Shown one piece after another: positions 27,198-36,034 of a DNA stretch of 64,000 bases (positions are counted from its first letter, which is position 1; the number at the start of each line of letters is the position of its first letter). The translations under genes and the position numbers were made by a program. The stretch is from Terriglobia bacterium (GTDB lineage Bacteria; Acidobacteriota; Terriglobia; Bryobacterales; UBA6623), in NCBI GenBank assembly GCA_009838515.1, contig VXRL01000016.1, positions 124,001-188,000 on the forward strand, read 5' to 3'. The notes beneath the pieces were generated by a model. It was not told where the DNA came from and made no database searches. It worked only from the letters and a program-made list of their open reading frames with translations.

Positions 27198-27743
27198 CTA
27201 CGAGTCGGCAGAGACCGCGCCCGTCAACCGGTCAACGACTGTGGCTAGCACCGCAGATGCGCGCTCCTCGATCTCTTCGGCCAGCTGGTCCTGGATCGGG
27301 TGCGGCACGTAGACCGCGTCCAAGTCCGCCCTGCCCAAGGCCGAGGCTTGCGCCCGCGCCGCCGACCGGAACACGTCGGTGGCGATCGGCACCGTGGGGA
27401 TGCCGGAGTTTTCGAGTCGAACCGAGTCGTGCAAACTGCACGTCGTGCAAGACCCTCAATCGGCTAGGGCCTCGATCACCGCGTGCGGCTGCGCCTCGCG
27501 GATATCCGTCAGCACTGCTTCGGGTGCCGGTTTCGCGAACGTCGGCTTGCGAAAGCGCAGCACTTCCGACACTCCGTAGCGCTCCCTGAGCAAGGCATCC
27601 ACGCGATCGAGGAAGACCTCTCCCCCGCCCTTGCTGATATCCAGAAGCGCGATCCGCGCACCGCCGACGGATGCGAGTCTCGGAGGCGCCGAGCCTTCCG
27701 GCAGGGGCCGTTCGTCAAGGGGATTCACGACTGTGAGCGACAT
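27198..27743 (-). CDS. UGSC-type selenoprotein, in-frame UGA read as selenocysteine
   Basis: A 181-residue protein encoded across an in-frame TGA at 27456-27458 (codon 96). Upstream, SLTVVNPLDE, RIALLDISKGGGEVFLDRVD, VLRFRKPTFAKPAP and HAVIEALAD; then TGA; then GSCTTCSLHDSVRLENSGIP, ATDVFRSAARAQA and VPHPIQDQLAEEI, ending DRLTGA. The order D-U-G-S-C-T-x-C followed by hDSv.LE..GiPTV and VPHPIQ is the signature of the UGSC family. The frame is unbroken apart from the TGA, and coding character is equal on both sides. A GGAGG site precedes the ATG. A SECIS-like hairpin lies directly after the TGA. Function is unknown, probably redox, with the U-G-S-C as active site. Reading it as two separate genes would leave both halves incomplete. 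Confidence 0.85.
27424..27455 (-). promoter_or_regulatory. Bacterial SECIS-like hairpin after the selenocysteine UGA
   Basis: Counting in the mRNA from the base after UGA, nt 14-19 (CGUGCA) pair perfectly with nt 23-28 (UGCACG), leaving a GUU apical loop at nt 20-22. The loop begins 20 nt after UGA and has G first and U second, as SelB-binding bacterial SECIS loops usually do. A lower helix can form between nt 1-5 (GGGUC) and nt 28-32 (GACUC). A competing 5-bp hairpin with a GAC loop is possible at nt 7-19. The call rests on base pairing found by eye. Confidence 0.65.
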
Positions 27744-27776
27744 GCTGTTGTGCCTCCGGCGCAGAGCGCCTCAAAC

Positions 27777-27782
27777 AGAGTA
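27777..27782 (-). promoter_or_regulatory. Possible internal promoter for the selenoprotein gene
   Basis: Minus-strand TGCTACTCT (extended -10, TACTCT) lies in the 87 bp gap between the thioredoxin-fusion gene and the selenoprotein gene. A GGCGC-TCT-GCGCC hairpin follows, between the box and the GGAGG site. It may allow separate transcription of the selenoprotein. Confidence 0.35.
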
Positions 27783-27830
27783 GCAGCCACCAAGCCCCCC
27801 GCCAAGGAGCTGAATCTGGCTGCGTCGGGC

Positions 27831-29405
27831 TCAATCGAATTGGTAGCTGACCATCTGGCTGCCGCGAGGCCCGGTGGCCCACGACCCCAGCACGGCTGAG
27901 AACTTCCCGGCGGGCCCGCCGGCCACCATCACGCGAATCGACTCGGGCCGCCGGAATTTCCGGTAGCACCGAACGCCCCGGATCACGCACTCGTCATAAA
28001 AGCCAGCTTCGTGCGTGCCCTCTCCGCCGTCTCCGTCGTATTCGCTCACCGGCACGCCGGTGTTCTCGAATAGGAACTCCACTACATCGCGCTTCGTGAA
28101 ACCGCCGCGGTCCAAGGTAGCCGCATGCTCGGGGCCGATCACCAGTACCGCCTCCGACCGCTTGCAGACGCGATGGGACCACAGGTTCGCGAGCACTGGG
28201 CAGATGGCGCGCAGCAGCACCTTGGGTTCGCGCGCCTTGTGCTCGCTCACCGGGCGAGGCGGCTCGGCGCAGAAGAATGTGACCGCGTTGCGACCCGCGT
28301 CGATTCCGAAGTCTTCGGCCAGCGGTCCCCACGGGCTCACCTCCTCGTTCTCGCCGATCACGAAACTGAACCGCCCCGGGTTCCCCATCGTCGACATATC
28401 GATCCGGCCGGGAGCCGCGCCCCCGAGATTACGCAGGATCAGTTGCAATGCCCGACCGATCGTGGAATTGGCGCGCGCCGCATTCGAAAACACGTTGCTG
28501 CCGCAAGCGAATCCCAGCTCGAGGCGGACCGGACCGTTCACGATGGCTAGGGGAGCGGCGAAGTGGGTGGTGCCCTGCACTCCATGGATGTCGAGGCGCT
28601 CGTCGCACAGGGCGCGGACCGCGGGCACGAGGACCCTCATGTACTCGGGCCGGCAGCCCGCCATGACAGCATTCGCCGCGATTTTCTCAGCGCTGGCTGC
28701 GCCAAAGTTTGGCGGCACGTGCGCGACCACCTCGTCCGGGTTCAAGCCGCTCTCCGCCAGCATCCGCTCGACTCGCTCCACCGTCGGCGGCACCACAGGC
28801 AGGGGGTCGGCATAGCCGCTCTCGTAGCACCATTCCTCGGCATCGGCCTCGGTGGGCAGGTCGATTCTCGAAGCCCGGCCTGCCCGGCGGGAATACAGAT
28901 CGGGAATTTCAGCAGCGGCCGCATCCGACTCTGGTTCCAAGTGGCGCGAAACGCACCCCGGCTGGAAGTCCGGGTTGCCGTCGCCGGTCCGGGCCAACTC
29001 CGGATCCGGCACGTCCAGCAGCTTCGCGAGGTCCCCGCCAAGGCGATTCAGGTCGGCCTTGTCAAAGCCTTGCGAACTGGCCAGGACCCGACCCGACCGG
29101 TCCAGCAGGAACAGCGTCGGAACCGCCTCCAGGCCGAAGCCAGCGCTAGCCGCCAGGTCGCGATCGAAGCGCAGGGGAAGATCCGCTCCCAAGGAGCGCA
29201 TCAACTTGTCGGTTGGGGCAATCTCGTCCTGAGAGACGGCCACCACGTGGTCGCCAGACCCAAGACTGCGGGAGAGACTGTCCAAGTAGCGCAGCGCCAA
29301 GTGGCACGCCGGGCAGTCGGCCTTGAAGAAAGCGAGCAGGGAGGGGCCGGAGAGTGGCTGGCCCGGGACTGGGGGCGCAACGACGCCGTTGGAGAGCATG
29401 GGCAT
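27831..29405 (-). CDS. Thioredoxin-fold domain fused to a conserved domain found beside UGSC proteins
   Basis: About 524 aa from the ATG at 29405; an ATG at 29447 is an alternative. Residues about 20-140 are a TlpA/AhpC-like thioredoxin fold with active site ADCPACH and the cis-Pro loop EAVPTLFLLD. The remaining ~340 residues (CYESGYADPLPVVPPT, VPPNFGAASAEKIAANAVMAG, GVQGTTHFAAPLAIVNGP, IVNGPVRLELGFACGSNVFS, GNPGRFSFVIGENEEVSPW) form a conserved domain that I know only as an uncharacterised family that tends to occur beside or fused to UGSC domains. It lies 87 bp upstream of the selenoprotein gene on the same strand. The thioredoxin part is a plausible electron donor to the selenocysteine site. 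No signal peptide is seen. Confidence 0.72.
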   Translation of the reverse strand: MPMLSNGVVAPPVPGQPLSGPSLLAFFKADCPACHLALRYLDSLSRSLGSGDHVVAVSQDEIAPTDKLMRSLGADLPLRFDRDLAASAGFGLEAVPTLFLLDRSGRVLASSQGFDKADLNRLGGDLAKLLDVPDPELARTGDGNPDFQPGCVSRHLEPESDAAAAEIPDLYSRRAGRASRIDLPTEADAEEWCYESGYADPLPVVPPTVERVERMLAESGLNPDEVVAHVPPNFGAASAEKIAANAVMAGCRPEYMRVLVPAVRALCDERLDIHGVQGTTHFAAPLAIVNGPVRLELGFACGSNVFSNAARANSTIGRALQLILRNLGGAAPGRIDMSTMGNPGRFSFVIGENEEVSPWGPLAEDFGIDAGRNAVTFFCAEPPRPVSEHKAREPKVLLRAICPVLANLWSHRVCKRSEAVLVIGPEHAATLDRGGFTKRDVVEFLFENTGVPVSEYDGDGGEGTHEAGFYDECVIRGVRCYRKFRRPESIRVMVAGGPAGKFSAVLGSWATGPRGSQMVSYQFD

Positions 29406-29574
29406 GATTTTTGGGCGCGGCGGATCGCGTGGGCCTGCGAGCCCCATCCTACAAGAAGTGCATCTGCGCGTATTCGCTCGACCTCCTGACGCACAGGTGG
29501 ACAAGTTCCACAACGGGGTTGGGAGCTCAACGGGCCAAAGTTTCCTGCGGCGGGTACGCGGCCCTCTCGATTGC

Positions 29575-29580
29575 TACACT
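29575..29580 (+). promoter_or_regulatory. Possible -10 box for purQLF
   Basis: TTGCTACACT contains an extended -10 (TACACT) 35 nt before the purQ ATG. No convincing -35 hexamer is seen at 16-18 nt spacing. Confidence 0.35.
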
Positions 29581-29615
29581 AGCTATGTAAGCGAGGCGTT
29601 GCTCTCCCGCCCGCA

Positions 29616-30302
29616 ATGAAGTTCGGCGTCATCATTTTCCCAGGCTCGAACTGCGATCACGACGCGCTCTACGCGCTTACGCACAACCTCGGCCAGCGAG
29701 CCACGGAGATCTGGCACGAGTCCGAAGAGCTGGGTGACGCGGATGCCGTCTTCGTGCCCGGCGGATTCTCCTACGGCGATTACCTGCGTTGCGGCGCGAT
29801 TGCCCGGTTTTCGCCAGTCATCCGCTCATTGCGGCGCTTCGCGGATTCCGGCGGGCTGGTGATCGGGGTGTGCAACGGCTTCCAGATCTTGTGCGAGGCC
29901 GGCCTGCTGGACGGCGCCCTGATCCGCAATCAAGACCTGCGTTTCGTGTGCCGGACTGTCGAGCTCGTCCCGGGCACGCTGGACTCGGCCTTCACCTCGG
30001 CTTGCCAGCCCGACAGGCCGCTCAGGATCCCGGTCGCCCACGGCGAGGGCTGCTTCTTCGCCGACGAGGCCACCTTGGACCGGATCGAGGCGGAGGATCG
30101 CGTCGCCTTCCGCTACTCCGGAAACAACCCCAACGGGTCGAGCCGGAACATTGCCGGCGTGCTGAGCGAGGGACGCAACGTGCTCGGTATGATGCCGCAC
30201 CCCGAACGCGCCTGCGATACCGCAGTGGGCTCCACCGATGGAATTGCAGTCTTTCGATCGATGATCGCCGCGGCCGGGAACGGCCTTCGCCATGCAGACT
30301 GA
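29616..30302 (+). CDS. purQ: Phosphoribosylformylglycinamidine synthase, glutaminase subunit PurQ
   Basis: A 228 aa class I glutamine amidotransferase. [15 protein letters not shown] opens the domain, [16 protein letters not shown] is the oxyanion strand, GVCNGFQIL holds the nucleophile Cys and MMPHPERA the catalytic His, with HGEGCFF between. It supplies ammonia to PurL for the fourth step of purine synthesis. The frame overlaps purL by 11 bases. The small PurS subunit that normally completes this three-part enzyme is not next to it. Confidence 0.95.
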   Translation: MKFGVIIFPGSNCDHDALYALTHNLGQRATEIWHESEELGDADAVFVPGGFSYGDYLRCGAIARFSPVIRSLRRFADSGGLVIGVCNGFQILCEAGLLDGALIRNQDLRFVCRTVELVPGTLDSAFTSACQPDRPLRIPVAHGEGCFFADEATLDRIEAEDRVAFRYSGNNPNGSSRNIAGVLSEGRNVLGMMPHPERACDTAVGSTDGIAVFRSMIAAAGNGLRHAD

Positions 30303-32547
30303 AGTCGACGAGCGGACAGCCGCCGAACACGGTCTCACGTCTGAGGAATACCAGCGGATCACCGACCGCATCGGGCGCGTTCCGACACTGACAGAACTCG
30401 GAATTCTCAGCGTCATGTGGAGCGAGCACTGCTCGTACAAGAGCTCGCGGCTGCACCTGAAGAAGCTTCCCACTCGAGGCGATCGGATCTTGGTCGGGCC
30501 GGGCGAGAACGCGGGCATCGTCGATATCGGCGGCGGCTGGGCGGCCGCCTTCAAGATCGAGTCGCACAACCATCCCAGCTATATCGAGCCGTTCCAAGGG
30601 GCCGCGACCGGTGTTGGCGGCATCCTTCGCGATATCTTCACCATGGGCGCCCGCCCTGTAGCGGTGCTCGACGCCCTTCGGTTCGGCCCTCCCGACGATC
30701 CGGAGAACGGTCCAGCCAACCGGCGGATCATCCGCGGAGTGGTCGAGGGCATCGCTCACTACGGCAATTGCATCGGAGTGCCCACGATCGGCGGGGAATG
30801 CTCCTTCGACCCCTGCTTCAGCGCGAACCCCTTGGTCAACGTCTTCGCCCTTGGGGTGTTCCGCCAAGACTCGATCTTCCTCGGATCCGCCAAGGGGCTC
30901 GGCAACCCTGTCATCTACGTGGGCGCCAAGACCGGCAGGGACGGCATCCAAGGGGCATCGATGGCCTCTGCCGAGTTCGACGAGGATTCGGAGGCCAAGC
31001 GCCCCAACGTCCAGGTTGGCGACCCGTTCCTGGAAAAACTCCTGCTCGAGGCATGCCTCGAGGCAATGCGCACGGGCGCGATTCTCGGCATTCAAGACAT
31101 GGGTGCAGCCGGGCTGACCTGCTCGACCGCGGAGATGGGCGGGCGCGGCGGGGTCGGGATCGAGATCGAACTCGACCGCGTCCCGCAACGCGAAAGCGGG
31201 ATGACGCCCTACGAAATCATGCTCTCGGAATCGCAGGAGCGCATGCTGCTGGTGGCAGAACGCGGTCGAGAAGGCGAAGTGCTGGCGGTCTTTCGAAAAT
31301 GGGGGCTGGACGCTGTAGAGATTGGAACTGTGACGGCGGATCGGCTCTTGCGTGTCAAGCACGGCGGGAGCGTGGTGGCCGAACTGGACGCGGGCTTTCT
31401 CAGCGACGACGCGCCGCTATACGACCGTCCGCACAGCGAGCCGCGCCGCACAGCGCCGCTGGACGGGCCGGCCCTGAACGAACCGTCAGCAGCAGATCTG
31501 CTTGCTGGAATCGAAGCCCTGCTGGCTTCGCCTGAACTCAATTCCAAGCGCTGGATCTGGGAGCAGTACGACCATCAGGTTCGGACGAATACGACATCGG
31601 GCCCGGGTGCCGACGCCGCCGTGATCCGCATCAAGGAGGCAAACGTCTCCCTTGCCATGTCACTGGACGGCAATTCGCGCTACTGCTCGCTCGACCCGCG
31701 CCTCGGCACCCAATTGATCGTGGCCGAATGCTGTCGCAACCTCGCCACGGTCGGCGCGACGCCGATCGCCGCGACCAACAACCTCAACTTCGGCAATCCC
31801 GAAAAGCCGGAGATCATGGCCCAGCTCGTGGAATCGATCGAAGGCATGGCCGAAGCGTGCCGCCATTTCGGCACGCCGATTACCGGCGGCAACGTCAGCC
31901 TGTACAACGAGACCCTTGGCGAGGGCATCGATCCGGCTCCCGTGCTGGGCATCGTAGGGATGCTGGATCACATGGCCGCCCCGATCGGGTCTTGCTTCAC
32001 GCAAGCAGGCGATCTGGTCGTCCTGCTCGGCGGATTGCTGCCCGACTGCCGAGGCGACGAATTGCCCCAGAGGTTTGGATCGTCGCAGTACGCCAAGACC
32101 CTGCTGGCCCAGACATGGGGCCTGCCGCCGTCCTTGGACTTGGAGCACGAGGCGAGCGTCCACGAGGCGACGCGCAACATCGTCCGCCAAGACTTGGTCC
32201 ACTCGGCGCACGATGTCGGCAGCGGAGGCTTGGCTGTGGCGCTGGCCGAGTGCTGCTTCGGCCCGGAACCGATCGGGGTGACCATCGAGTTCGATACCGA
32301 CCATCCCCTGCTCAGCGCGATGTTTCACGAGTGCCCTTCCCGCGTGCTGCTTTCGCTGCCCCGTGCGAACATTGGGGAAGTGGTCGCGATCACGGCGTCG
32401 CTACACGTCCCGCTGGTCGAACTCGGCCACACCGGTGGTTCAACGCTGGCGTTCAGGCTGAATTCGACTACGCGCGTAGAAGCGCCGGTCGCGCAGCTGC
32501 GCAAAATCTGGGAGTCTTCGTTCGAAGCCTCCCTGGAGGCTCAATGA
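30292..32547 (+). CDS. purL: Phosphoribosylformylglycinamidine synthase, large subunit PurL
   Basis: A 751 aa protein of the short PurL type that works with separate PurQ and Pur[52 protein letters not shown] and the second-half [29 protein letters not shown] and [14 protein letters not shown] segments are the conserved ATP- and substrate-binding motifs of the two AIRS-like repeats. It converts FGAR to FGAM. It overlaps purQ by 11 bp and purF by 4 bp (ATGA), so the three genes form one operon. Confidence 0.96.
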   Translation: MQTEVDERTAAEHGLTSEEYQRITDRIGRVPTLTELGILSVMWSEHCSYKSSRLHLKKLPTRGDRILVGPGENAGIVDIGGGWAAAFKIESHNHPSYIEPFQGAATGVGGILRDIFTMGARPVAVLDALRFGPPDDPENGPANRRIIRGVVEGIAHYGNCIGVPTIGGECSFDPCFSANPLVNVFALGVFRQDSIFLGSAKGLGNPVIYVGAKTGRDGIQGASMASAEFDEDSEAKRPNVQVGDPFLEKLLLEACLEAMRTGAILGIQDMGAAGLTCSTAEMGGRGGVGIEIELDRVPQRESGMTPYEIMLSESQERMLLVAERGREGEVLAVFRKWGLDAVEIGTVTADRLLRVKHGGSVVAELDAGFLSDDAPLYDRPHSEPRRTAPLDGPALNEPSAADLLAGIEALLASPELNSKRWIWEQYDHQVRTNTTSGPGADAAVIRIKEANVSLAMSLDGNSRYCSLDPRLGTQLIVAECCRNLATVGATPIAATNNLNFGNPEKPEIMAQLVESIEGMAEACRHFGTPITGGNVSLYNETLGEGIDPAPVLGIVGMLDHMAAPIGSCFTQAGDLVVLLGGLLPDCRGDELPQRFGSSQYAKTLLAQTWGLPPSLDLEHEASVHEATRNIVRQDLVHSAHDVGSGGLAVALAECCFGPEPIGVTIEFDTDHPLLSAMFHECPSRVLLSLPRANIGEVVAITASLHVPLVELGHTGGSTLAFRLNSTTRVEAPVAQLRKIWESSFEASLEAQ

Positions 32548-34049
32548 GCGAACAGGCCGCGCCCGTCCCGAGCCGGGCAGTCGAAGTGGACGCCGGGGAC
32601 CGCTTCCGCGAGGAGTGCGGCATCTGCGCGATCTTCGGCCATCCAGAGGCCGCCAACCTGGCGTACCTAGGCCTCTACGCCCTGCAGCACCGTGGCCAAG
32701 AGAGCGCGGGCATATGCTCCAGCGACGGCCAGACCATCCACACGCGCAAAGGCATGGGCCTCGTCAGCGAGATCTTCGGCGAGGATGAGCTCCAACAGTT
32801 GACCGGCCACATGGCAATCGGTCACACGCGTTACTCGACTGCGGGCGACATTGGCTCGCGCAATGCTCAGCCGTTCTATGTCGAGTGCAACAAGGGCGCA
32901 TTGGCGGTCGCCCACAACGGCAACCTGACCAATGGCCACGCACTTCGGAGAGCGATTGAGAAGAGCGGATCCATCTTCCATGCCACTAGCGACACCGAAG
33001 TCATTCCTCACCTGATGGCCCGTTCCACGGAGCAGACGCTGGACACCGCACTGCGCGAGTCGCTCTTGGAACTGGAAGGGGCCTATTCGCTGGTCTTACT
33101 GAGCACCGATCAGATCATCGTCGCCCGCGACCAGCGCGGGTTCCGTCCGCTCGCCTACGGCACCATGAAGCACGAGGGGCGCAACGTCCACGTGTTCGCC
33201 TCCGAGACCTGCGCCTTCGATCTCATCGGAGCGAAGTATCAAGGAGAGGTGGAGCCGGGCGAGATGGTCATCGTCACCGACAGGGGCGTGACGAGGCAGC
33301 GCTTCGCGCCTGCGCTAAAGCCTTCCCAGTGCGCCTTCGAGCACGTCTATTTCTCGCGTCCGGATTCGATCGTGTTCGGACGCTCGGTGCACAAGTCGCG
33401 CGAGGCCTTGGGCCGCATCCTCGCGCGAGAGAGCCCAGTCGAGGCCGATTGCGTCGTGGCCGTGCCTGATTCCGGCAACGCGGCGGCGCTGGGCTTCGCG
33501 CAGGAGTCGGGAATTCCCTTCAGCATCGGACTCATCCGCAATCACTACGTGGGCCGCACATTCATCGAACCCAAGCAATCGATCCGCAACTTCGGCGTCA
33601 AGCTCAAGCTCAATCCGGTGAACCACCTGGTCGCCGGCAAGCGCGTGGTGCTGGTGGACGATTCGCTGGTGCGCGGCACCACGAGCCGCAAGATCGTGGG
33701 GATCATGCGTGACGCGGGCGCAACAGAGGTCCACCTGCGCATCTCCTGCCCTCCCACCATTGCGTCGTGCTACTACGGAGTGGACACGCCCGACAAGGAC
33801 GAGCTGATTGCCAACCGGATGACCGTCGAAGAGATCCGGGAGCACACCGGCGCCGACTCGCTCGCCTACCTGTCGCTGCAAGGACTCAAGCAGGCGGTCG
33901 GAGACAACAACGGCGGCAGGTACTGCTATTCGTGCTACACCGGCTCGTATCCGACGGACCTCGTCGACGTCGATCAATTCGTCCAAGACCATCGCCAGAA
34001 GGACACCGCCGAGAACACGATCGCGTGGCGATCTAGGCCGAGCGAGTAG
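32544..34049 (+). CDS. purF: Amidophosphoribosyltransferase PurF
   Basis: A 501 aa enzyme of the first committed purine step. The start is the ATG overlapping the purL stop, preceded by CTGGAGG; it gives a 24-residue propeptide before Cys25 of [10 protein letters not shown], the N-terminal nucleophile after maturation. [17 protein letters not shown] and GHTRYST follow. The PRPP site is [28 protein letters not shown] and [11 protein letters not shown] match the four Cys ligands of the 4Fe-4S cluster in the Bacillus-type enzyme, so this is an oxygen-sensitive, Fe-S PurF. Confidence 0.96.
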   Translation: MSEQAAPVPSRAVEVDAGDRFREECGICAIFGHPEAANLAYLGLYALQHRGQESAGICSSDGQTIHTRKGMGLVSEIFGEDELQQLTGHMAIGHTRYSTAGDIGSRNAQPFYVECNKGALAVAHNGNLTNGHALRRAIEKSGSIFHATSDTEVIPHLMARSTEQTLDTALRESLLELEGAYSLVLLSTDQIIVARDQRGFRPLAYGTMKHEGRNVHVFASETCAFDLIGAKYQGEVEPGEMVIVTDRGVTRQRFAPALKPSQCAFEHVYFSRPDSIVFGRSVHKSREALGRILARESPVEADCVVAVPDSGNAAALGFAQESGIPFSIGLIRNHYVGRTFIEPKQSIRNFGVKLKLNPVNHLVAGKRVVLVDDSLVRGTTSRKIVGIMRDAGATEVHLRISCPPTIASCYYGVDTPDKDELIANRMTVEEIREHTGADSLAYLSLQGLKQAVGDNNGGRYCYSCYTGSYPTDLVDVDQFVQDHRQKDTAENTIAWRSRPSE

Positions 34050-34148
34050 CCGGCGCCCAACCGCTGGCCTCGCCGGCCGGGCAGCAGACAAGCGCTGTTG
34101 CGTGCGCGCCGATGTCCTGTGCCCAAGCTCAACGGTTCTCGCAGACCA

Positions 34149-34156
34149 TGTATACT
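34149..34156 (+). promoter_or_regulatory. Extended -10 promoter for the exported aldolase gene
   Basis: TGTATACT is a strong extended -10 (TATACT at 34151-34156), 47 nt before the GTG start. The GAGGGGG ribosome-binding site lies between. No clear -35 box is seen. Confidence 0.45.
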
Positions 34157-34203
34157 GTTGCCGTTCGGCGACTGGCAGTCGCAGCGAATTCGAGGGGGTC
34201 CAA

Positions 34204-35049
34204 GTGCAACGCAAGAATCTGTCCCGCCTTATCTTGGTGCCGCTGGCACTGGCCTGTGCCATGCCGGCCCTGGCCGAAGAGACGCGGATTTTCAACACCG
34301 TCAAGCAAAAGCTCGCGGAGGGCAAGCAGGTCGTCGGCGGCACGATCAACACCTCCGACCCGAACGTGTACTGCGCCATGGCGAATTCCGGGTTCGACTT
34401 CCTGTGGATCGAGATGCAGCACAGCCCGCTGAACTACGACCAAGTCGCGAAGATGATCTGGGCTTGCAAGGACGCGCCTGCGATCCCCTTTATTCGGGTC
34501 CCGACACCCACTGAAGGCGACATCCAAAAGGCCACCGACATCGGCGCACTCGGAATTGTCGTGCCCATGGTGGACAGCGTCCAAGAGGCCGAGGACGGCG
34601 TGACCTACGCGAAGTTCCCGCCCCGGGGCAAGCGTAGCCGGGGCGGCGGCCAGTACGGCCGTCTCTGGGGATCGGACTACCGGGCCGTGGCCAATGACAA
34701 CATCATGGTCGTCGTGATGATCGAATCGCCCGCGGGCATCGACATTGTCGACAAGGTAGCGGCGATCGATGGAGTGGACGTGGTCTTCGCCGCGAGCGGC
34801 GACATCGGCAGCTTTACCGGCTGGGAGCGTGACGACCCGCGCTATATGGCCCTGATCGAGAAGATCAAGGTTGAAACGCTCAAGGCTGGCAAGATCGTAG
34901 CCGGGCCGTTGGCCTGGCGCGACCGGGACGGCTTCATGTTCTTCCAAGGGCCTTCGGAAGGCAGCTTGATCAGGGACGGCGCGAGAGCGGCCCTGGAGCG
35001 CCCGGCGGAGAAGATGGAGGACGTCGCCACCGGCGACGAGAGCAACTGA
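34204..35049 (+). CDS. Exported HpcH/HpaI-family aldolase
   Basis: A 281 aa protein. The GTG at 34204 is chosen because GAGGGGG sits 7 nt upstream and because it starts a clean signal peptide (NLSRLILVPLALACAMPALA). The mature part is a phosphoenolpyruvate/pyruvate-dependent TIM barrel: GGTINTSDPNVYCAMANSGF, FLWIEMQHSPLNYDQV, IPFIRVPTPTEGDIQKATDI, ALGIVVPMVDSVQEAE, VVVMIESPAGIDIVDKVAAI and DVVFAASGDIGSFTG. These carry the His, Arg, Glu and Asp of class II HpaI aldolases. Family members are normally cytoplasmic; the signal peptide implies a periplasmic role. Confidence 0.8.
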   Translation: MQRKNLSRLILVPLALACAMPALAEETRIFNTVKQKLAEGKQVVGGTINTSDPNVYCAMANSGFDFLWIEMQHSPLNYDQVAKMIWACKDAPAIPFIRVPTPTEGDIQKATDIGALGIVVPMVDSVQEAEDGVTYAKFPPRGKRSRGGGQYGRLWGSDYRAVANDNIMVVVMIESPAGIDIVDKVAAIDGVDVVFAASGDIGSFTGWERDDPRYMALIEKIKVETLKAGKIVAGPLAWRDRDGFMFFQGPSEGSLIRDGARAALERPAEKMEDVATGDESN

Positions 35050-35099
35050 CGCCGCCGCCGCGCCCCGCTGGCGGCGCGGGCAGAAGCTCGGACAAGCCG

Positions 35100-36005
35100 T
35101 CAGGGCTTGGCGACCAGCAGGAACAGGTATAGCAACGGCAGGTATAGCACCGACGCGCGCAGCAAGTCTCTCGCGTCGCCAGCCGCGCCGCTCTTGGCCA
35201 GTCGAACCCCTGCCGCGAGGTAAGCGCAGCCGAGCAGGAACGCGGGCACCACGTACCACGAGGCTGCCATGCCCAGCCACGCCGGGGCCATCGAGAGCGG
35301 CACGAGCAGGGTCGAACTGGCGATGATCTGGCGGTACGTCGATCTGCCCGACGGCTCGACCACGGGCAGCATCCGGATGCCGGCCCGAGCGTAGTCCTCG
35401 CGGTACATCCACGCAATCGCGTAGAAGTGCGGGAATTGCCACAGGAACAGGATTCCGAACAGGATCCAGGCCTCGACACCCAAGCTGCCGCGCAGGGCCG
35501 CCCAGCCCATAAGAGGCGGCACGGCTCCCGGGAACGCGCCCAGCGTGGTCGACCACCACGTGCGCGTCTTCAGCGGCGTGTAGACGAGGTTATAGCTGAC
35601 TACCGTACACACGCCGAGCCAAAAGCTGAGCGCATTGACGCCAGCGAACAAGTAGGCCAAGCCCGCGACCGTCAGTCCGGACGCATAGATCAATGCCGAA
35701 CGCGACGGAACCCTGCCCGCCGGCAGCGGACGGTTCGCCGTGCGGCGCATGCGGGCATCCACGTCCCGCTCCCACCACTGATTCAAGGCACCCGTCCCGG
35801 CGGCCAGCAGTGCCGTCGCGAACAGGGCGTGAAGCATCTGCGCGGCCGGCAGGGCGCCGTCGGCTGCCAAGTAGCAGCCCATCGCCGTGGACATCAGAAT
35901 GAGCCAGACGATCGAAGGCTTGATCAGTTCGTAGTAATCGGCCAGCACAGCGGCCGAATTGGTGCCGCCAGCAGCCCGCACGCTGGTCGGGACGTTGGTG
36001 TTCAT
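35100..36005 (-). CDS. ctaB: Protohaem IX farnesyltransferase
   Basis: A 301 aa polytopic UbiA-family membrane protein with about nine hydrophobic segments. NQWWERDVDARMRRTANRPL is the first Asp-rich prenyl-diphosphate site (N-x3-D-x3-D) with the RP motif, and YNLVYTPLKTRTWWSTTLGAFPG is the second conserved loop. It makes haem O for haem-copper oxidases. It is the last gene of the respiratory operon, 29 bp after the cupredoxin-like gene, although no oxidase gene is in the window. Confidence 0.92.
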   Translation of the reverse strand: MNTNVPTSVRAAGGTNSAAVLADYYELIKPSIVWLILMSTAMGCYLAADGALPAAQMLHALFATALLAAGTGALNQWWERDVDARMRRTANRPLPAGRVPSRSALIYASGLTVAGLAYLFAGVNALSFWLGVCTVVSYNLVYTPLKTRTWWSTTLGAFPGAVPPLMGWAALRGSLGVEAWILFGILFLWQFPHFYAIAWMYREDYARAGIRMLPVVEPSGRSTYRQIIASSTLLVPLSMAPAWLGMAASWYVVPAFLLGCAYLAAGVRLAKSGAAGDARDLLRASVLYLPLLYLFLLVAKP

Positions 36006-36034
36006 TGCCTAGGCGCGCCGGCGGCGCTCGGTCA

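Noticed and set aside
27456-27743. A stand-alone 95 aa gene ending at the TGA, with a second gene starting at the ATG at 27434
   Set aside because: Neither half is a complete known protein, the frame continues without break, and the U-G-S-C motif falls exactly on the TGA; a single selenoprotein gene explains all of it.
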